A program made the position numbers and the translations under genes. A stretch of 64,000 nt of DNA from TMP-86 sp039807285. Lineage in GTDB: Bacteria; Pseudomonadota; Gammaproteobacteria; Steroidobacterales; Steroidobacteraceae. The stretch covers positions 1 through 64,000 of the forward strand of contig JBGAGK010000022.1 of NCBI GenBank assembly GCA_044226785.1, given 5' to 3'. The first letter of the stretch is position 1, and every line of letters starts with the position of its first letter. Positions 8,906 to 17,239 of the stretch are shown here, in pieces. The notes beneath the pieces are model-generated. The model searched no databases. It saw only the letters and a list, made by a program, of their open reading frames with translations, and was not told where the DNA came from.

Positions 8906-11200
8906 CTAAAATTCGACGCCGACGCTCACCACCACGGTGCGTGGGTCGGTGACGAAGCGCCGGTAGGCGGGAAACACGTAGCTCGTCTGCGCCTTGTTCT
9001 CGATGTTCTTCACCACCGCGCTGACGGTCCATTTGCCTGCTTCGTAGCGTAGCGATGCGTCCGTGCGGCTGTAGCCGCCCTGCCATGCACCAGGCATGTA
9101 CTGTTCCGGCGTGGTGTAGTAGCCGGTGGAAAGATGCGTGGTGACGCCGGCTGTCAGTATTCCGGCGCCCAGGTCAAACCCCTGGTCGATGCCGAACGTC
9201 CCCGCCCATTTGGGCGCGTTCTGGATCTGCTTTCCGGCAAGCTGAAATTCGCCCTGATTCACGAACGGATTGTTGGGCAGGATCGCCGAACCGTACTTTG
9301 CATCCAGCACTGTCAGGCTCGCGCGTACATGGCCCAACTTCCACGGCAGGGCATCCAGTTCCACCTCGCCGCCATTGATGTTCGTGGGACCGGCATTGCC
9401 GACTACCGGGAACGAGCCGGTCTGACCCGTGGTGCCGATGTCCAGGGTCTGGAACGTCTGGAACTGATAATCCTTGTAGCGGTAGTGAAACGCCGCCAGG
9501 TTGAGTTGCACACGGTTGTCGAGAAAGCGGTTCTTCGCGCCGATCTCGAAAGCGGTCAGGTGCTCAGGGGAAAACGGAATCGGCGGCACGGTGGCCGAGA
9601 TGCCCCCTTGCTTGAAGCCGGTGGCCACGTGTGCGTACAGGAGCGACTGCGGCGCCAGATCATACTCCACGCCCAACTTGTACTGGGTGCTGCTCTGCGA
9701 GGTGGTGAACTGCACCTCCCCCGTATCCACCGTACCGAAACTCACCGAGTACCGCTGCGCGTTGTGGTCATTGCTGACGCGAAGGCCGCCGGTGATCCGC
9801 AGTGTCGGCGTGAGCGAGTAGGTCAGCTGACCGTATCCCGCGATCGTGCGGCCGGGAAGAATGGCCTGATTGAAAGAGCCCGTGGTGCCGGTGACACTGG
9901 TAATGGTCTGCGCACCCAGGGGTGCGCCGCCGTCGGAGCGCAGATAGTAAAGGCCGAGGATGTACTTTAGCGCGCTGTCGCCTTGCGAGATCAGGCGGGT
10001 CTCCACCGAGGTGTACTTGGTGGACGCAGGCTGGGCCGCGTAGTTCGAGTTGATGGTGTCCGTTTCAACGCCGCCAGGCAGGATCGAGCCGAACAGGAAG
10101 CTCGAGACCAGATTGTTGTAGTTGCGGGAAAATGCGGGCAGGACAGACAGAGTTGCGAAGCCCAGGTCCGCATCCACCTGCGCCTGGTAGGTTTCATAGC
10201 GTCGTTCGATGAACCCCGGCGTATGAGCAGTGTCGTTCGACCATGCCCGACCCGGCGTTGCCTGGATCCAGCCATTCGGGTAGGCGGGATTGGGCAGGCA
10301 ACCGATGAACGGGCTGCCGGGACAGGTGCCTGCGTTGGCCGGGATGGCCACCGGCGGATTGAAGTTGGTGAAGAAAAACGGCGGCGGGAAATTCAGGTTA
10401 CCGGCCGAGCCGGGCACCGGCACGGTGTTCTGGCCGAAGCCTTTTGCCCGGAAAATGTCGGCCTTGAAATTGATGGTCAGCCAGTCGAGAGGTTTCGCCA
10501 GGAGTTTCACCCGCGCGCCCCAGGAATCCGAATCCGCCGATCCATCGTCGATGTAGCCGTGGCGCTTCTCCCGGAACGCCGCAATTCGCACGGCCATGTC
10601 GTCGTTCAAACCCGCATTGAGAGCGGCCTCCGCCCGACCGAGATCGTAGTTACCGAGTTGTCCACGCACGTAGCCGGACAGACCGGGCACGAGTCTTGGC
10701 GCGGCGGTAACGACATTGACCGAGCCGCCCGAGGCATTGCGTCCGTACAGGGTACCCTGCGGACCGCGCAGCACCTCGACCCGGTCGATGTCATAAGCGG
10801 CGGAATTGAGCGTTTCGGTGCGGCCGTTGTAAACGCCATCCACCATCAGCGCGACACTTGGGTCGGCAAAGCCGGGATCGACCGAGGAGCCGATTCCCCG
10901 GATATAGAGCTGGTCGCCTTGAGCGAGGCCCTGTATCTCGACGCTCGCCATGTTTCTCAGCGCAGCATCGAGGTGATTGTCCGCCCGCCTTGCGATCTCA
11001 TCGCCAGTCACGACGCCGATGGAAATCGGGATGGACTGAGCCGTCTCAGCGCGCTTCTGCGCCGTGACCACGATCTCCCGGAGTTGCCCTGGCACTTCGG
11101 TTGCTTCGTCCGTGGCCGCCTGCGATTGCGCGGCAATCGGTGCCGCAAGTACTGCAACCGCTCCCATTCTCACGTAAAAAGATACACTCTTGTACAGCAT
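8906..11200 (-). CDS. TonB-dependent outer-membrane receptor
   Basis: 764 residues. Signal peptide to about residue 28, TonB-box and plug start REIVVTAQKRAETAQSIPIS at about 42-62, plug motifs VEVLRGPQGTLYGRNASGG near 145, then a beta-barrel ending in Phe (VVVSVGVEF), as outer-membrane proteins do. A strong ribosome-binding site (GAGGGGAAGAAGAC) precedes ATG 11200. It is the first gene of a leftward operon with two SnoaL-like proteins and an SDR, and it diverges from the LacI-type regulator. Regulation by that repressor is inferred from the divergent layout and the operator-like repeats. The ligand is unknown; carbohydrate-like or polycyclic compounds are both possible. Confidence 0.93.
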   Translation of the reverse strand: MLYKSVSFYVRMGAVAVLAAPIAAQSQAATDEATEVPGQLREIVVTAQKRAETAQSIPISIGVVTGDEIARRADNHLDAALRNMASVEIQGLAQGDQLYIRGIGSSVDPGFADPSVALMVDGVYNGRTETLNSAAYDIDRVEVLRGPQGTLYGRNASGGSVNVVTAAPRLVPGLSGYVRGQLGNYDLGRAEAALNAGLNDDMAVRIAAFREKRHGYIDDGSADSDSWGARVKLLAKPLDWLTINFKADIFRAKGFGQNTVPVPGSAGNLNFPPPFFFTNFNPPVAIPANAGTCPGSPFIGCLPNPAYPNGWIQATPGRAWSNDTAHTPGFIERRYETYQAQVDADLGFATLSVLPAFSRNYNNLVSSFLFGSILPGGVETDTINSNYAAQPASTKYTSVETRLISQGDSALKYILGLYYLRSDGGAPLGAQTITSVTGTTGSFNQAILPGRTIAGYGQLTYSLTPTLRITGGLRVSNDHNAQRYSVSFGTVDTGEVQFTTSQSSTQYKLGVEYDLAPQSLLYAHVATGFKQGGISATVPPIPFSPEHLTAFEIGAKNRFLDNRVQLNLAAFHYRYKDYQFQTFQTLDIGTTGQTGSFPVVGNAGPTNINGGEVELDALPWKLGHVRASLTVLDAKYGSAILPNNPFVNQGEFQLAGKQIQNAPKWAGTFGIDQGFDLGAGILTAGVTTHLSTGYYTTPEQYMPGAWQGGYSRTDASLRYEAGKWTVSAVVKNIENKAQTSYVFPAYRRFVTDPRTVVVSVGVEF

Positions 11201-11350
11201 GTCTTCTTCCCCTCATTCGCTCGCTGCAAGGTTCGGCGTATTTTGCCGCTGACAGCCAATCATGATGACTGATACCGCTCCCATCCAAGAGCCCCTGGTG
11301 AAGCTCAGAAAGCCGCCCTCTGGTTGGGAATTGACCCCTGATGGCGCAGT

Positions 11351-11360
11351 AAACCGGTTT
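11351..11360. promoter_or_regulatory. Palindrome AAACCGGTTT
   Basis: A perfect 10-bp palindrome with central CG, of a kind used as operator by LacI-family regulators, midway between the receptor and the LacI-type gene. It could be the primary operator or a second site. Confidence 0.4.
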
Positions 11361-11368
11361 TCCTGATG

Positions 11369-11382
11369 CAATTGGCCAATTG
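11369..11382. promoter_or_regulatory. Palindrome CAATTGGCCAATTG
   Basis: A perfect 14-bp palindrome eight bases from AAACCGGTTT in the same divergent region. Its length makes chance unlikely. It is a candidate binding site for the LacI-type regulator or another dimeric factor. Confidence 0.4.
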
Positions 11383-11559
11383 ATCTTGGAACCGCTCCCA
11401 CTCTACGACAGAATAGTGGCTGATGCCACTCCTATTTGGCTCCCAGAGTTTTCCGGCAGCGCAACAGACGCTTTCCACCATGTGAGAGCGCCTGCAATCG
11501 CTCCCACCGCCGTGTAGACTGGAACGCATGAGTTTTGAATCACTGGATTGTCCTCGACC

Positions 11560-12612
11560 ATGACCGACCGCCCCCCCACGGGAACAGATGTTGCGCGGGT
11601 GGCCGGTGTCTCCAAGTCCGCGGTGTCGCGCGCCTTCAACGGCGGCGTGGTCTCCGAAGATGCTCGCGAGCGCATCATGGAGGCCGCCAACCAGTTGAAG
11701 TATCGCCCGAACATCATCGCGCGTTCGCTGACCACCAACGAATCCAAGCTGATCGGGCTCGCCATCACGCATCTGGACAACCAGTTCTATCCCGAGATGG
11801 TGGAAATGCTGCACGCGCGGCTGGCCACCGCGGGCTATCGCCTGGTGCTGTTCATCACCCGGGGTGAAACCGACGTCGACCCGGTGCTGGACGAACTGCT
11901 CGGTTACCGTCTCGACGGAGTGATCCTCGCCTCCAGCAGCATGGCCGCGCGCCTCGCCAGCGAATGCCAGGCGGCACGGGTGCCCGTGGTGATGTTCAAC
12001 AACATCGACACCGAAGGGCACGTCCCAGGCGTGTGCGCCGACAACGTGCACGGCGCGCGTATGATTGCGCAATTCCTGATCGAGGCGGGACACCGGCGGT
12101 TCAGCCTCATCACCGGTCTTGCCGAGAGTTCGACCAGCAACGAGCGTTCGGCCGCTTTTTCCGAGGCAATCCAAGCCTGCCCTGCCGCCACGTTGCGGGT
12201 CGAGAGCGGCGAATACACGTTCGAAGGCGCAGCCCGCGCCACGAGGGCCTTGTTGTCCCTGCCTGCTCCCCCCGATGCCATTTTCTGTGTCAATGACCAC
12301 ATGGCATTCGCGGCACTGCAGACTGCGCGCGAAATGAGGTTCGAACCCGGGCGCAACGTGTCGATCGTCGGCTTCGACAACACGCCCATTGCGCGATGGC
12401 CGGCATTCTCGTTGACCACCTATGCCCAGCCCCTCAGGGAAATGATCGACACGGCGGTCTCTGCCATCCTGGCGCAGATCCAGGGCATACCTGTCGATTC
12501 CTCGACCCGCCGCATCGAAGGCCGCCTGGTCGTGCGCGCGAGCACACGATGGCCCGTCGGCGTGCAGGTCGGGCCCGGCGGGGATGGGCACTGGCCGGCC
12601 ACCGGGGGTTGA
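11560..12612 (+). CDS. LacI/GalR-family transcriptional regulator
   Basis: About 350 residues. The N-terminal helix-turn-helix (TDVARVAGVSKSAVSRAFNG) and hinge region (LKYRPNIIARSLTTN) are canonical. The rest is a periplasmic-binding-protein-like sensor domain with the usual landmarks (IGLAITHLDNQFYPEMVE, CVNDHMAFAALQTARE, IVGFDNTPIARWPAFSLTTY). ATG 11560 (MTDRPPTG) is preferred; a TTG four codons earlier is the only alternative. It diverges from the TonB receptor operon, with several palindromic or repeated sites in the gap, so it most likely controls that operon and itself in response to a small molecule derived from the imported substrate (inference). Confidence 0.92.
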   Translation: MTDRPPTGTDVARVAGVSKSAVSRAFNGGVVSEDARERIMEAANQLKYRPNIIARSLTTNESKLIGLAITHLDNQFYPEMVEMLHARLATAGYRLVLFITRGETDVDPVLDELLGYRLDGVILASSSMAARLASECQAARVPVVMFNNIDTEGHVPGVCADNVHGARMIAQFLIEAGHRRFSLITGLAESSTSNERSAAFSEAIQACPAATLRVESGEYTFEGAARATRALLSLPAPPDAIFCVNDHMAFAALQTAREMRFEPGRNVSIVGFDNTPIARWPAFSLTTYAQPLREMIDTAVSAILAQIQGIPVDSSTRRIEGRLVVRASTRWPVGVQVGPGGDGHWPATGG

Positions 12613-13125
12613 GCCGGGGAAAGAGCGCTGAAAGTCTTGCTGAACGCGTTTTTGATGACGGCCACAGCGAGGTCAAAATCCCGCATCGTCTCTGTGTGCA
12701 AACACGACGTCCGTCGGCTCACCGACCTCGGATCCTCGGAATTGAAAAAACGACGCACTCGTTGCTTTCCACCCCCCACTTCTGCGCCCGTCGATTCCTC
12801 TTCACTCGTCACGATGCAGTCTCCTTCATGATGAAAACTGCGTCCGGTATATCAGCCCACCCGATCAGCCACTATCCTGTAGCCGGTGAGACGCTTACGA
12901 TCAACCCGCCAAAAAAGGAGACCGTCACAACCGATACCTTCAACACTTGATCGCTAATTTCGAATGATCGGGTGTCTCAAAATGATTGACACGCGCCGGA
13001 ACGCGCCGCACAAGCGTTGTCAGCCAGTAGACCGCAAGAAGCAGAAAACCAAAATCCAACAGTCCGACAGCCACTTCTTACGAGTATCCTGCCAGAGCGC
13101 TGATGACTCCGTTCATTGAAACGAC
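12613..13125. other. Intergenic region, no convincing gene
   Basis: Holds only short open frames with no recognisable product, including a 40-codon frame at 12828-12950. Base composition falls below that of the flanks near 12840-13100, which fits old or transferred DNA leading into the RHS remnant locus. No tRNA, convincing promoter or terminator seen. Confidence 0.5.
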
Positions 13126-13473
13126 TCAAATAGAACTTGAGGTACGAATTACCCTCCAGTGCCCGTCAATTTCCTGCAGATCCACAACCATGTCTTCCGA
13201 ACCTTTGGCGCCTGCGATCGAAAGTTTGAGTGTAGCTTTGCTCCCAGCATATGCAGATCTCACACGAAAGGCCCATAGCCAGCGCAAATCTACCGAGCGA
13301 ACCGATCCAATGCGTTGTTGCAAAGCGTTTGAGCCTTGCAGCGTTTCGCGTGCGATCGTCATCGCGTCACTATTTGCGCCGAAGATGTAGTCTGCCGCAC
13401 TCAGGGAGACGACCAACACGGCAACAAAATAGACCCACCTCTGCCATCTTCCGGTTATTAATGGGCGCGGCAT
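13126..13473 (-). CDS. Small membrane-anchored protein downstream of RHS remnant
   Basis: 115 residues: one N-terminal transmembrane segment (WVYFVAVLVVSLSAADYIFG, about 13-32) followed by an exposed domain with VRSVDLRWLWAFRVRSAY and VVDLQEIDGHWRVIRTSS. The hydrophobic anchor and the final GHWRV strand recall Coa1/Tim21-like single-pass proteins, but I cannot assign a family. Its start overlaps the 3' end of the RHS frame by 16 bases, so it was probably co-translated with it. That position is where RHS immunity genes usually sit, so an immunity-like role is possible but unproven. Confidence 0.55.
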   Translation of the reverse strand: MPRPLITGRWQRWVYFVAVLVVSLSAADYIFGANSDAMTIARETLQGSNALQQRIGSVRSVDLRWLWAFRVRSAYAGSKATLKLSIAGAKGSEDMVVDLQEIDGHWRVIRTSSSI

Positions 13474-15398
13474 GTTCCGCCCCCCAAATATACCTGAGGT
13501 GCCGAGCCATATACGCTGACTTGCCCGCCAAAGCTGGCATCGCCATGAAAGCCACTCTCCGCTGCGGGGCCAACCTCAGGATCTATACTGTGAACCCAGC
13601 CAAAGCCACTGTTGCTGTCGTACGCCACTCCAAAATCCGCATTAATCGAGAAGGCGAATGGCCCCAAGCCGAAACCAAATCCGAACTGGAAAGTAACGGA
13701 TCTTTGGTTACCTGCAAAATTGGGATTCGCGGGCGTGATTGGCAGGCCGCCGTGAGGATTGTATGAAGCTCCGCCACCGAATCCGAAGCCAACTCTCGTA
13801 GTCGAAAACGGATGGCCCTCGTCAATCCCAGCTGTCTCGCCGCCCCCAGCTCCAGAGTAGCCCTGAACGGAGACGCCACCTGTAGCGGTCGACGGACCTT
13901 CGGTACACGGTGGCGTCCGTTTCGGCGTCTGATGCCCACCGCCACCACCACCCGGCTGCCCGATGCCAGGTGGAAGACTGGGGTACGAACCACACAACGT
14001 GACTGAGCCGGAAGTCGACCCGACCACGGGAGTCGTTCCCAGATTTCCGTCCGAGTCCACATATACAATGCCGTCGTTACCCGGAGTGAAATAATCATAA
14101 GACGTGCACCCGCCCCACAAACCCGATGGGTCCCGCCCATTGATCGGCCCATTGTGCACAAACGCATACAGGTTCATCCCGTCGCTGTAGCCGGAGGGGT
14201 CGGGCTGCATGAACCGCCCCAGGTACTGGGAGCAGTAGCGGGCCCGCGCGTTGTACAGTCCGACTTCCGGGATCATCGCCATGCCCTTGTACTGGAACCT
14301 TCCCAGGTTGCTGGTCGGCCCCACCCCGAACTCATCGTATTGGTTGATCCCCAGCGTCGTGTTCGCTGCTCCCGTGCTGCCCACCGCGATGATCGATCCG
14401 AATGCATTGCCCAGAAGCCACCGGGCCGTGCTGCTCGCTGTCCCCGTCCCCTCGAACCACACGTACGGGTTGTCCAGTCCCGGACCCGGGATGTACCTTC
14501 GCTGCAAGGCGCCGGATCCATTGTACTCGGCAATGATCTGCTGGCCCTCGTACAGGAACTTCGTGCCCGCCCCCGACACCACCTGGTTCAGTCGGCCCAG
14601 CGCATCATAGACGAGCGTCGTGCCGGTGGTGCTGGTCAGGCGGTTCAGACCATCGTACCCAAAGCCCTGCAATCCGGTGGACGAGAGGTTCGAGCGCCCG
14701 TCGTAAGTGAGTGAGCTCGCCCCCACCGCGCTGTAGCGGTTCAGGCCATCGCTTGCGTAAGCAGCTGCCACCCGGGCCGAGGTGTTGCGATACGCCGCAT
14801 TGGAAGCCGTGGCGCTCACCGGCTGACCGGCGAGGTTGTAGGTGTAACTGAAGGTCACGTTCTTGCTCGTGTCGGCAAAGCTGTACCCCAGGCTCGACAG
14901 GCGCAGATCACTCCCGTAGCCCAGACTCTCACTGGGTCCCTGATACCGGCTGATCGAGCTCGGGCGGCCCAGGTTGTCATAGGCCAGGTTCATCAGGGTG
15001 GTGCTGCTCGGGTCGCTGATCGCGGTGAGCTCGCCCACGGCATCGAATGCATAGTTGGCAAAGTAGCCATCCGGGTACTTCAACTGCGTGCGGTTGCCGT
15101 TCAGGTCGAACTGGCGGGTGATGGTTCCTTGGGGCGAGGTCTGCGTGATCTGCCGGTTCAGCGCATCCCAGGTAAAGCCCAGTGCCAGCCCCGACAGATT
15201 CGCCGCCGTCATCCGCCCGGCGTTGTCGTAAGAAAAGCTCGCCCCGTTGTAGCCGCTGACCGGCTGGTTCAGCGCGTCATATCCGAGGTTCACCAGCGTG
15301 CCGTCACGCCGGCGGATCTGGGTGATGTTGCCATTGGCATCCAGGCTGTACTGCTCGTAGTCCGTGCTCGAGCTGAGGTTGCCGAGCGCGCCGGCGTA
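13458..15398 (-). pseudogene. RHS/YD-repeat protein, 3' fragment with core and variable C-terminus
   Basis: The open frame of 646 codons contains many YD repeats (YDALNQPVSGYNGASFSYDN, YDGLNRLTSTTGTTLVYDALGRL). The RHS-associated core follows near 350-385, ending LYAFVHNGPINGRDPSGLWG. After it comes a 230-residue Gly-rich, beta-strand-like tail (VGFGFGGGASYNP, FQFGFGFGLGPFAFSINADF) with no recognised nuclease or deaminase motif. Upstream the frame runs into TAA at 15401-15399 in the middle of repeat-like sequence, with no start and no signal peptide. This is therefore the back half of a once larger gene. A GTG at 15293 could still give a product. A matching front fragment lies at 15982-16641. 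Confidence 0.75.
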
Positions 15399-15509
15399 TT
15401 ACCGCGTCAGCTGAGCTTCAAGCATTCCGTGGAGGTGTAGGTGGCGTGGAGTCAATGCTCTCGCTGATCGGCTCCGTCGCGGCGCCGACTGCGGATATTT
15501 TCCTGAGCG

Positions 15510-15647
15510 TTATTTTCGGGCACCGACGCCCAGTGGACCTGCCCCGGCCAGTGTCATGCCAATGACTACGCATCGAATGTCAGCAATGTTGACGGCCTCT
15601 TGCGCATCAATCGGCATCGAAGCTAGCCCCAGAGTCGCCACGAGCAT
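15510..15647 (-). pseudogene. Short exported-protein remnant
   Basis: A 45-codon frame from ATG 15647 with a signal-peptide-like start (MLVATLGLASMPIDAQEAV) and then NIADIRCVVIGMTLAGAGPL. The second part resembles the beginning of small secreted proteins with an ADIRC-type motif, but the frame ends abruptly. It appears to be a 5' fragment left by recombination inside the RHS locus. Could also be a genuine short peptide. Confidence 0.3.
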
Positions 15648-15714
15648 GCTGAATCCGCGTTTTTGCACCGATACCCTCCAGTGCAATTTCTGCGCGTGAA
15701 TGATAGGAATGATT

Positions 15715-15951
15715 TCATGAGCGCGGCGAAATGACTCCGCGTTTTTTGTCGCGATATTCTCGCACCTCACTCAATGTAGGTCCGACATAGTGCTGGACTA
15801 ATGCGAGCACAACAAAGCTCACGATCACCGCATGTTTGCCAAATCGCCCGAAAAAGCCGAAGTTCAAATAATAATTTGCTACGCACAGCAGGCACACAAG
15901 CAGCCCAATTCCAAGAACTATACGCTTGCCGCTGAAAGAAAGTTTACTCAT
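15715..15951 (-). CDS. Small two-helix membrane protein in RHS locus
   Basis: 78 residues from ATG 15951. Two hydrophobic helices, about 9-27 (IVLGIGLLVCLLCVANYYL) and 36-54 (HAVIVSFVVLALVQHYVG), are followed by a charged tail (SEVREYRDKKRGV). AT content is visibly higher than in neighbouring housekeeping genes. It lies between the two RHS fragments and shares their orientation. No family recognised. A small membrane protein in this place could be an orphan immunity protein of a lost RHS tip (inference). Confidence 0.5.
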   Translation of the reverse strand: MSKLSFSGKRIVLGIGLLVCLLCVANYYLNFGFFGRFGKHAVIVSFVVLALVQHYVGPTLSEVREYRDKKRGVISPRS

Positions 15952-15981
15952 GGACAACCGACCTGCTGCGGGCTCAGTTGT

Positions 15982-16641
15982 TCAATGAACGACGTAAGAG
16001 AGAAACAGGTCACTGAATCCCAGCGTCCCGTTACCCTGATAAAGATACTTGATCTCGTATCCGAAGTTGTTGGTCACCCCATCCAGGCGAGCGATGTAAT
16101 ACACCAGCGGCGAATAGGGTGGCGGGACAGGAACATCGATGGTCCGAATCGTATACGAGTAAGTGTCGACTTCGCCCGAGGGCAGCATCAACTGCACGAT
16201 CTGCGCAACGTTGCCGCTGATCCCAATGTTGTTCCCGTAGCTTCCTGTGTAACTGGTCGAGAAGACCGCCTTTGTCCCGTCCCGCAGCGTCCAGGTGTAG
16301 GTCGTCGAATTGGTCTGTACCAGCGTGGAACCGTCTCCCTGAAGTGGTGTGAAGATGCCGCCCGAGAGGCTGTAGGTGCGCGACATCGCGCCCAGGCTCA
16401 CCGTATACGTCGTGCCTGAACTATTGATCGTCCCCATGAGGGAGTCCCTCGACCAGCCCATGACGGCACCGGCATAGTTGAACGAGCCATCGATCAGGTT
16501 GACCCCGTTTGCGTCGATCGATGAGCGCACGGGCGGCGGCTGATCTGCGCCCTGTGCGGTGGGCGCAAACCCCACCACCATGCCAATGATCATGAAGCCA
16601 ATTGAAAATACCCCACCCATCCTGCTTGCCAAACTTTTCAT
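15982..16641 (-). pseudogene. RHS-type protein, 5' fragment (signal peptide and N-terminal region)
   Basis: 219 codons from ATG 16641, preceded by GGGAGCAGCAGGG. A signal peptide (about 1-32, ending AQGADQ) is followed by the Ser/Thr/Tyr-rich strands usual at the front of secreted RHS-family proteins (ANGVNLIDGSFNYAGAVMGW, ARLDGVTNNFGYEIKYLYQG). The frame stops after FSDLFLSYVVH without reaching any YD repeat. With the 3' fragment at 13458-15398 it looks like one RHS gene split by recombination, with two small genes now in between. Confidence 0.6.
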
Positions 16642-16705
16642 CCCTGCTGCTCCCTGCGAAAGTGTCGTTCTTCGGCTTGATCGAAATCTCCGATGCCTTT
16701 TCCGC

Positions 16706-17026
16706 TTACGGGCAGGGCGTCGGACCGATGTAGGTCCGGTTGCCTGCCTTGTCGTAGCAGTAGTAGGTGGTCACGCCGCTGTCATTGGTCGCCGAGGTCA
16801 GTCGGCCCAGCGCGTCATAGGTGTAGGCGTCAGCCCAGGCAATCGCGGCTGCGAAGGTCGAGGCCAGGATCAGAATCTCGGCCGCTCGTCGGGCCCGATC
16901 GCCCCGTGCCGTGCGAAGGCGGGGTGGTGGAACAAAGGATCCGTGCGTGAAACCAGAATCGTGATGCCCGGAATCGGCTGACGATCCAACAGACCTGAAC
17001 CCTGTCTGCGATCCTGAAGATCCCAT
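16706..17026 (-). CDS. Miniature exported YD-repeat protein
   Basis: 106 residues from ATG 17026, chosen because GGAGCGGAGG lies just upstream. A long N-terminal extension precedes a hydrophobic signal-like stretch (AEILILASTFAAAIAWADA). It then ends in little more than one RHS unit, YTYDALGRLTSATNDSGVTT followed by YYCYDKAGNRTYIGPTPCP. It sits immediately upstream of the RHS 5' fragment, 64 bases away, in the same orientation. It may be a deleted RHS gene or a short accessory protein of the RHS operon. Confidence 0.5.
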   Translation of the reverse strand: MGSSGSQTGFRSVGSSADSGHHDSGFTHGSFVPPPRLRTARGDRARRAAEILILASTFAAAIAWADAYTYDALGRLTSATNDSGVTTYYCYDKAGNRTYIGPTPCP

Positions 17027-17172
17027 CGCAACCTCCGCTCCTTGAATCCCTGTCACGCAATGCGCTCGATGGCGCTGACGGGAGACTTGCACAATCTCGC
17101 CCGCCGCTTCATGAAGATTGCATAATCTGGCGTCACGCTTTCGTCAAAATTCATCTCCCACGGGCAAATATC

Positions 17173-17194
17173 GCCCGCCCAGACATCGGCGGGC
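17173..17194. terminator. GC-rich hairpin downstream of lpdA
   Basis: GCCCGCC (17173-17179) and GGCGGGC (17188-17194) form a perfect 7-bp stem with an 8-base loop, 46 bases beyond the stop of the pyruvate dehydrogenase operon. No clear U-tract follows, so it is only a candidate terminator. Confidence 0.35.
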
Positions 17195-17239
17195 CGGATC
17201 ATGAAATCCCTGGCCAAGAGCCCCGGCCCGAAGGAGTCC

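Larger units (their letters stand above)
11274..11506. repeat. Three direct repeats ACCGCTCCCA, probable LacI-family operators
   Basis: ACCGCTCCCA occurs exactly at 11274-11283 and 11391-11400 and with one change (ATCGCTCCCA) at 11497-11506, all in the same orientation. On the minus strand the sites read TGGGAGCGGTATCA, TGGGAGCGGTTCCA and TGGGAGCGATTGCA, which are imperfect palindromes with a central CG as in LacI/GalR operators. Spacing is 117 and 106 bases. They fill the region between the divergent receptor and regulator genes. Repeats seen directly; operator role inferred. Confidence 0.5.

Noticed and set aside
11305..12591. 428-codon minus-strand frame opposite the LacI-type gene
   Set aside because: The plus strand carries a complete LacI-family protein; the minus frame has no recognisable features.
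12828..12950. 40-codon plus-strand frame with tandem ATG
   Set aside because: No ribosome-binding site of quality and no recognisable product; listed only as part of the intergenic description.
13458..14150. RHS tail as a known nuclease or deaminase toxin
   Set aside because: The tail is Gly/Phe/Ser-rich with no HNH, His-Asp or deaminase motif that I can see; toxin status left open.
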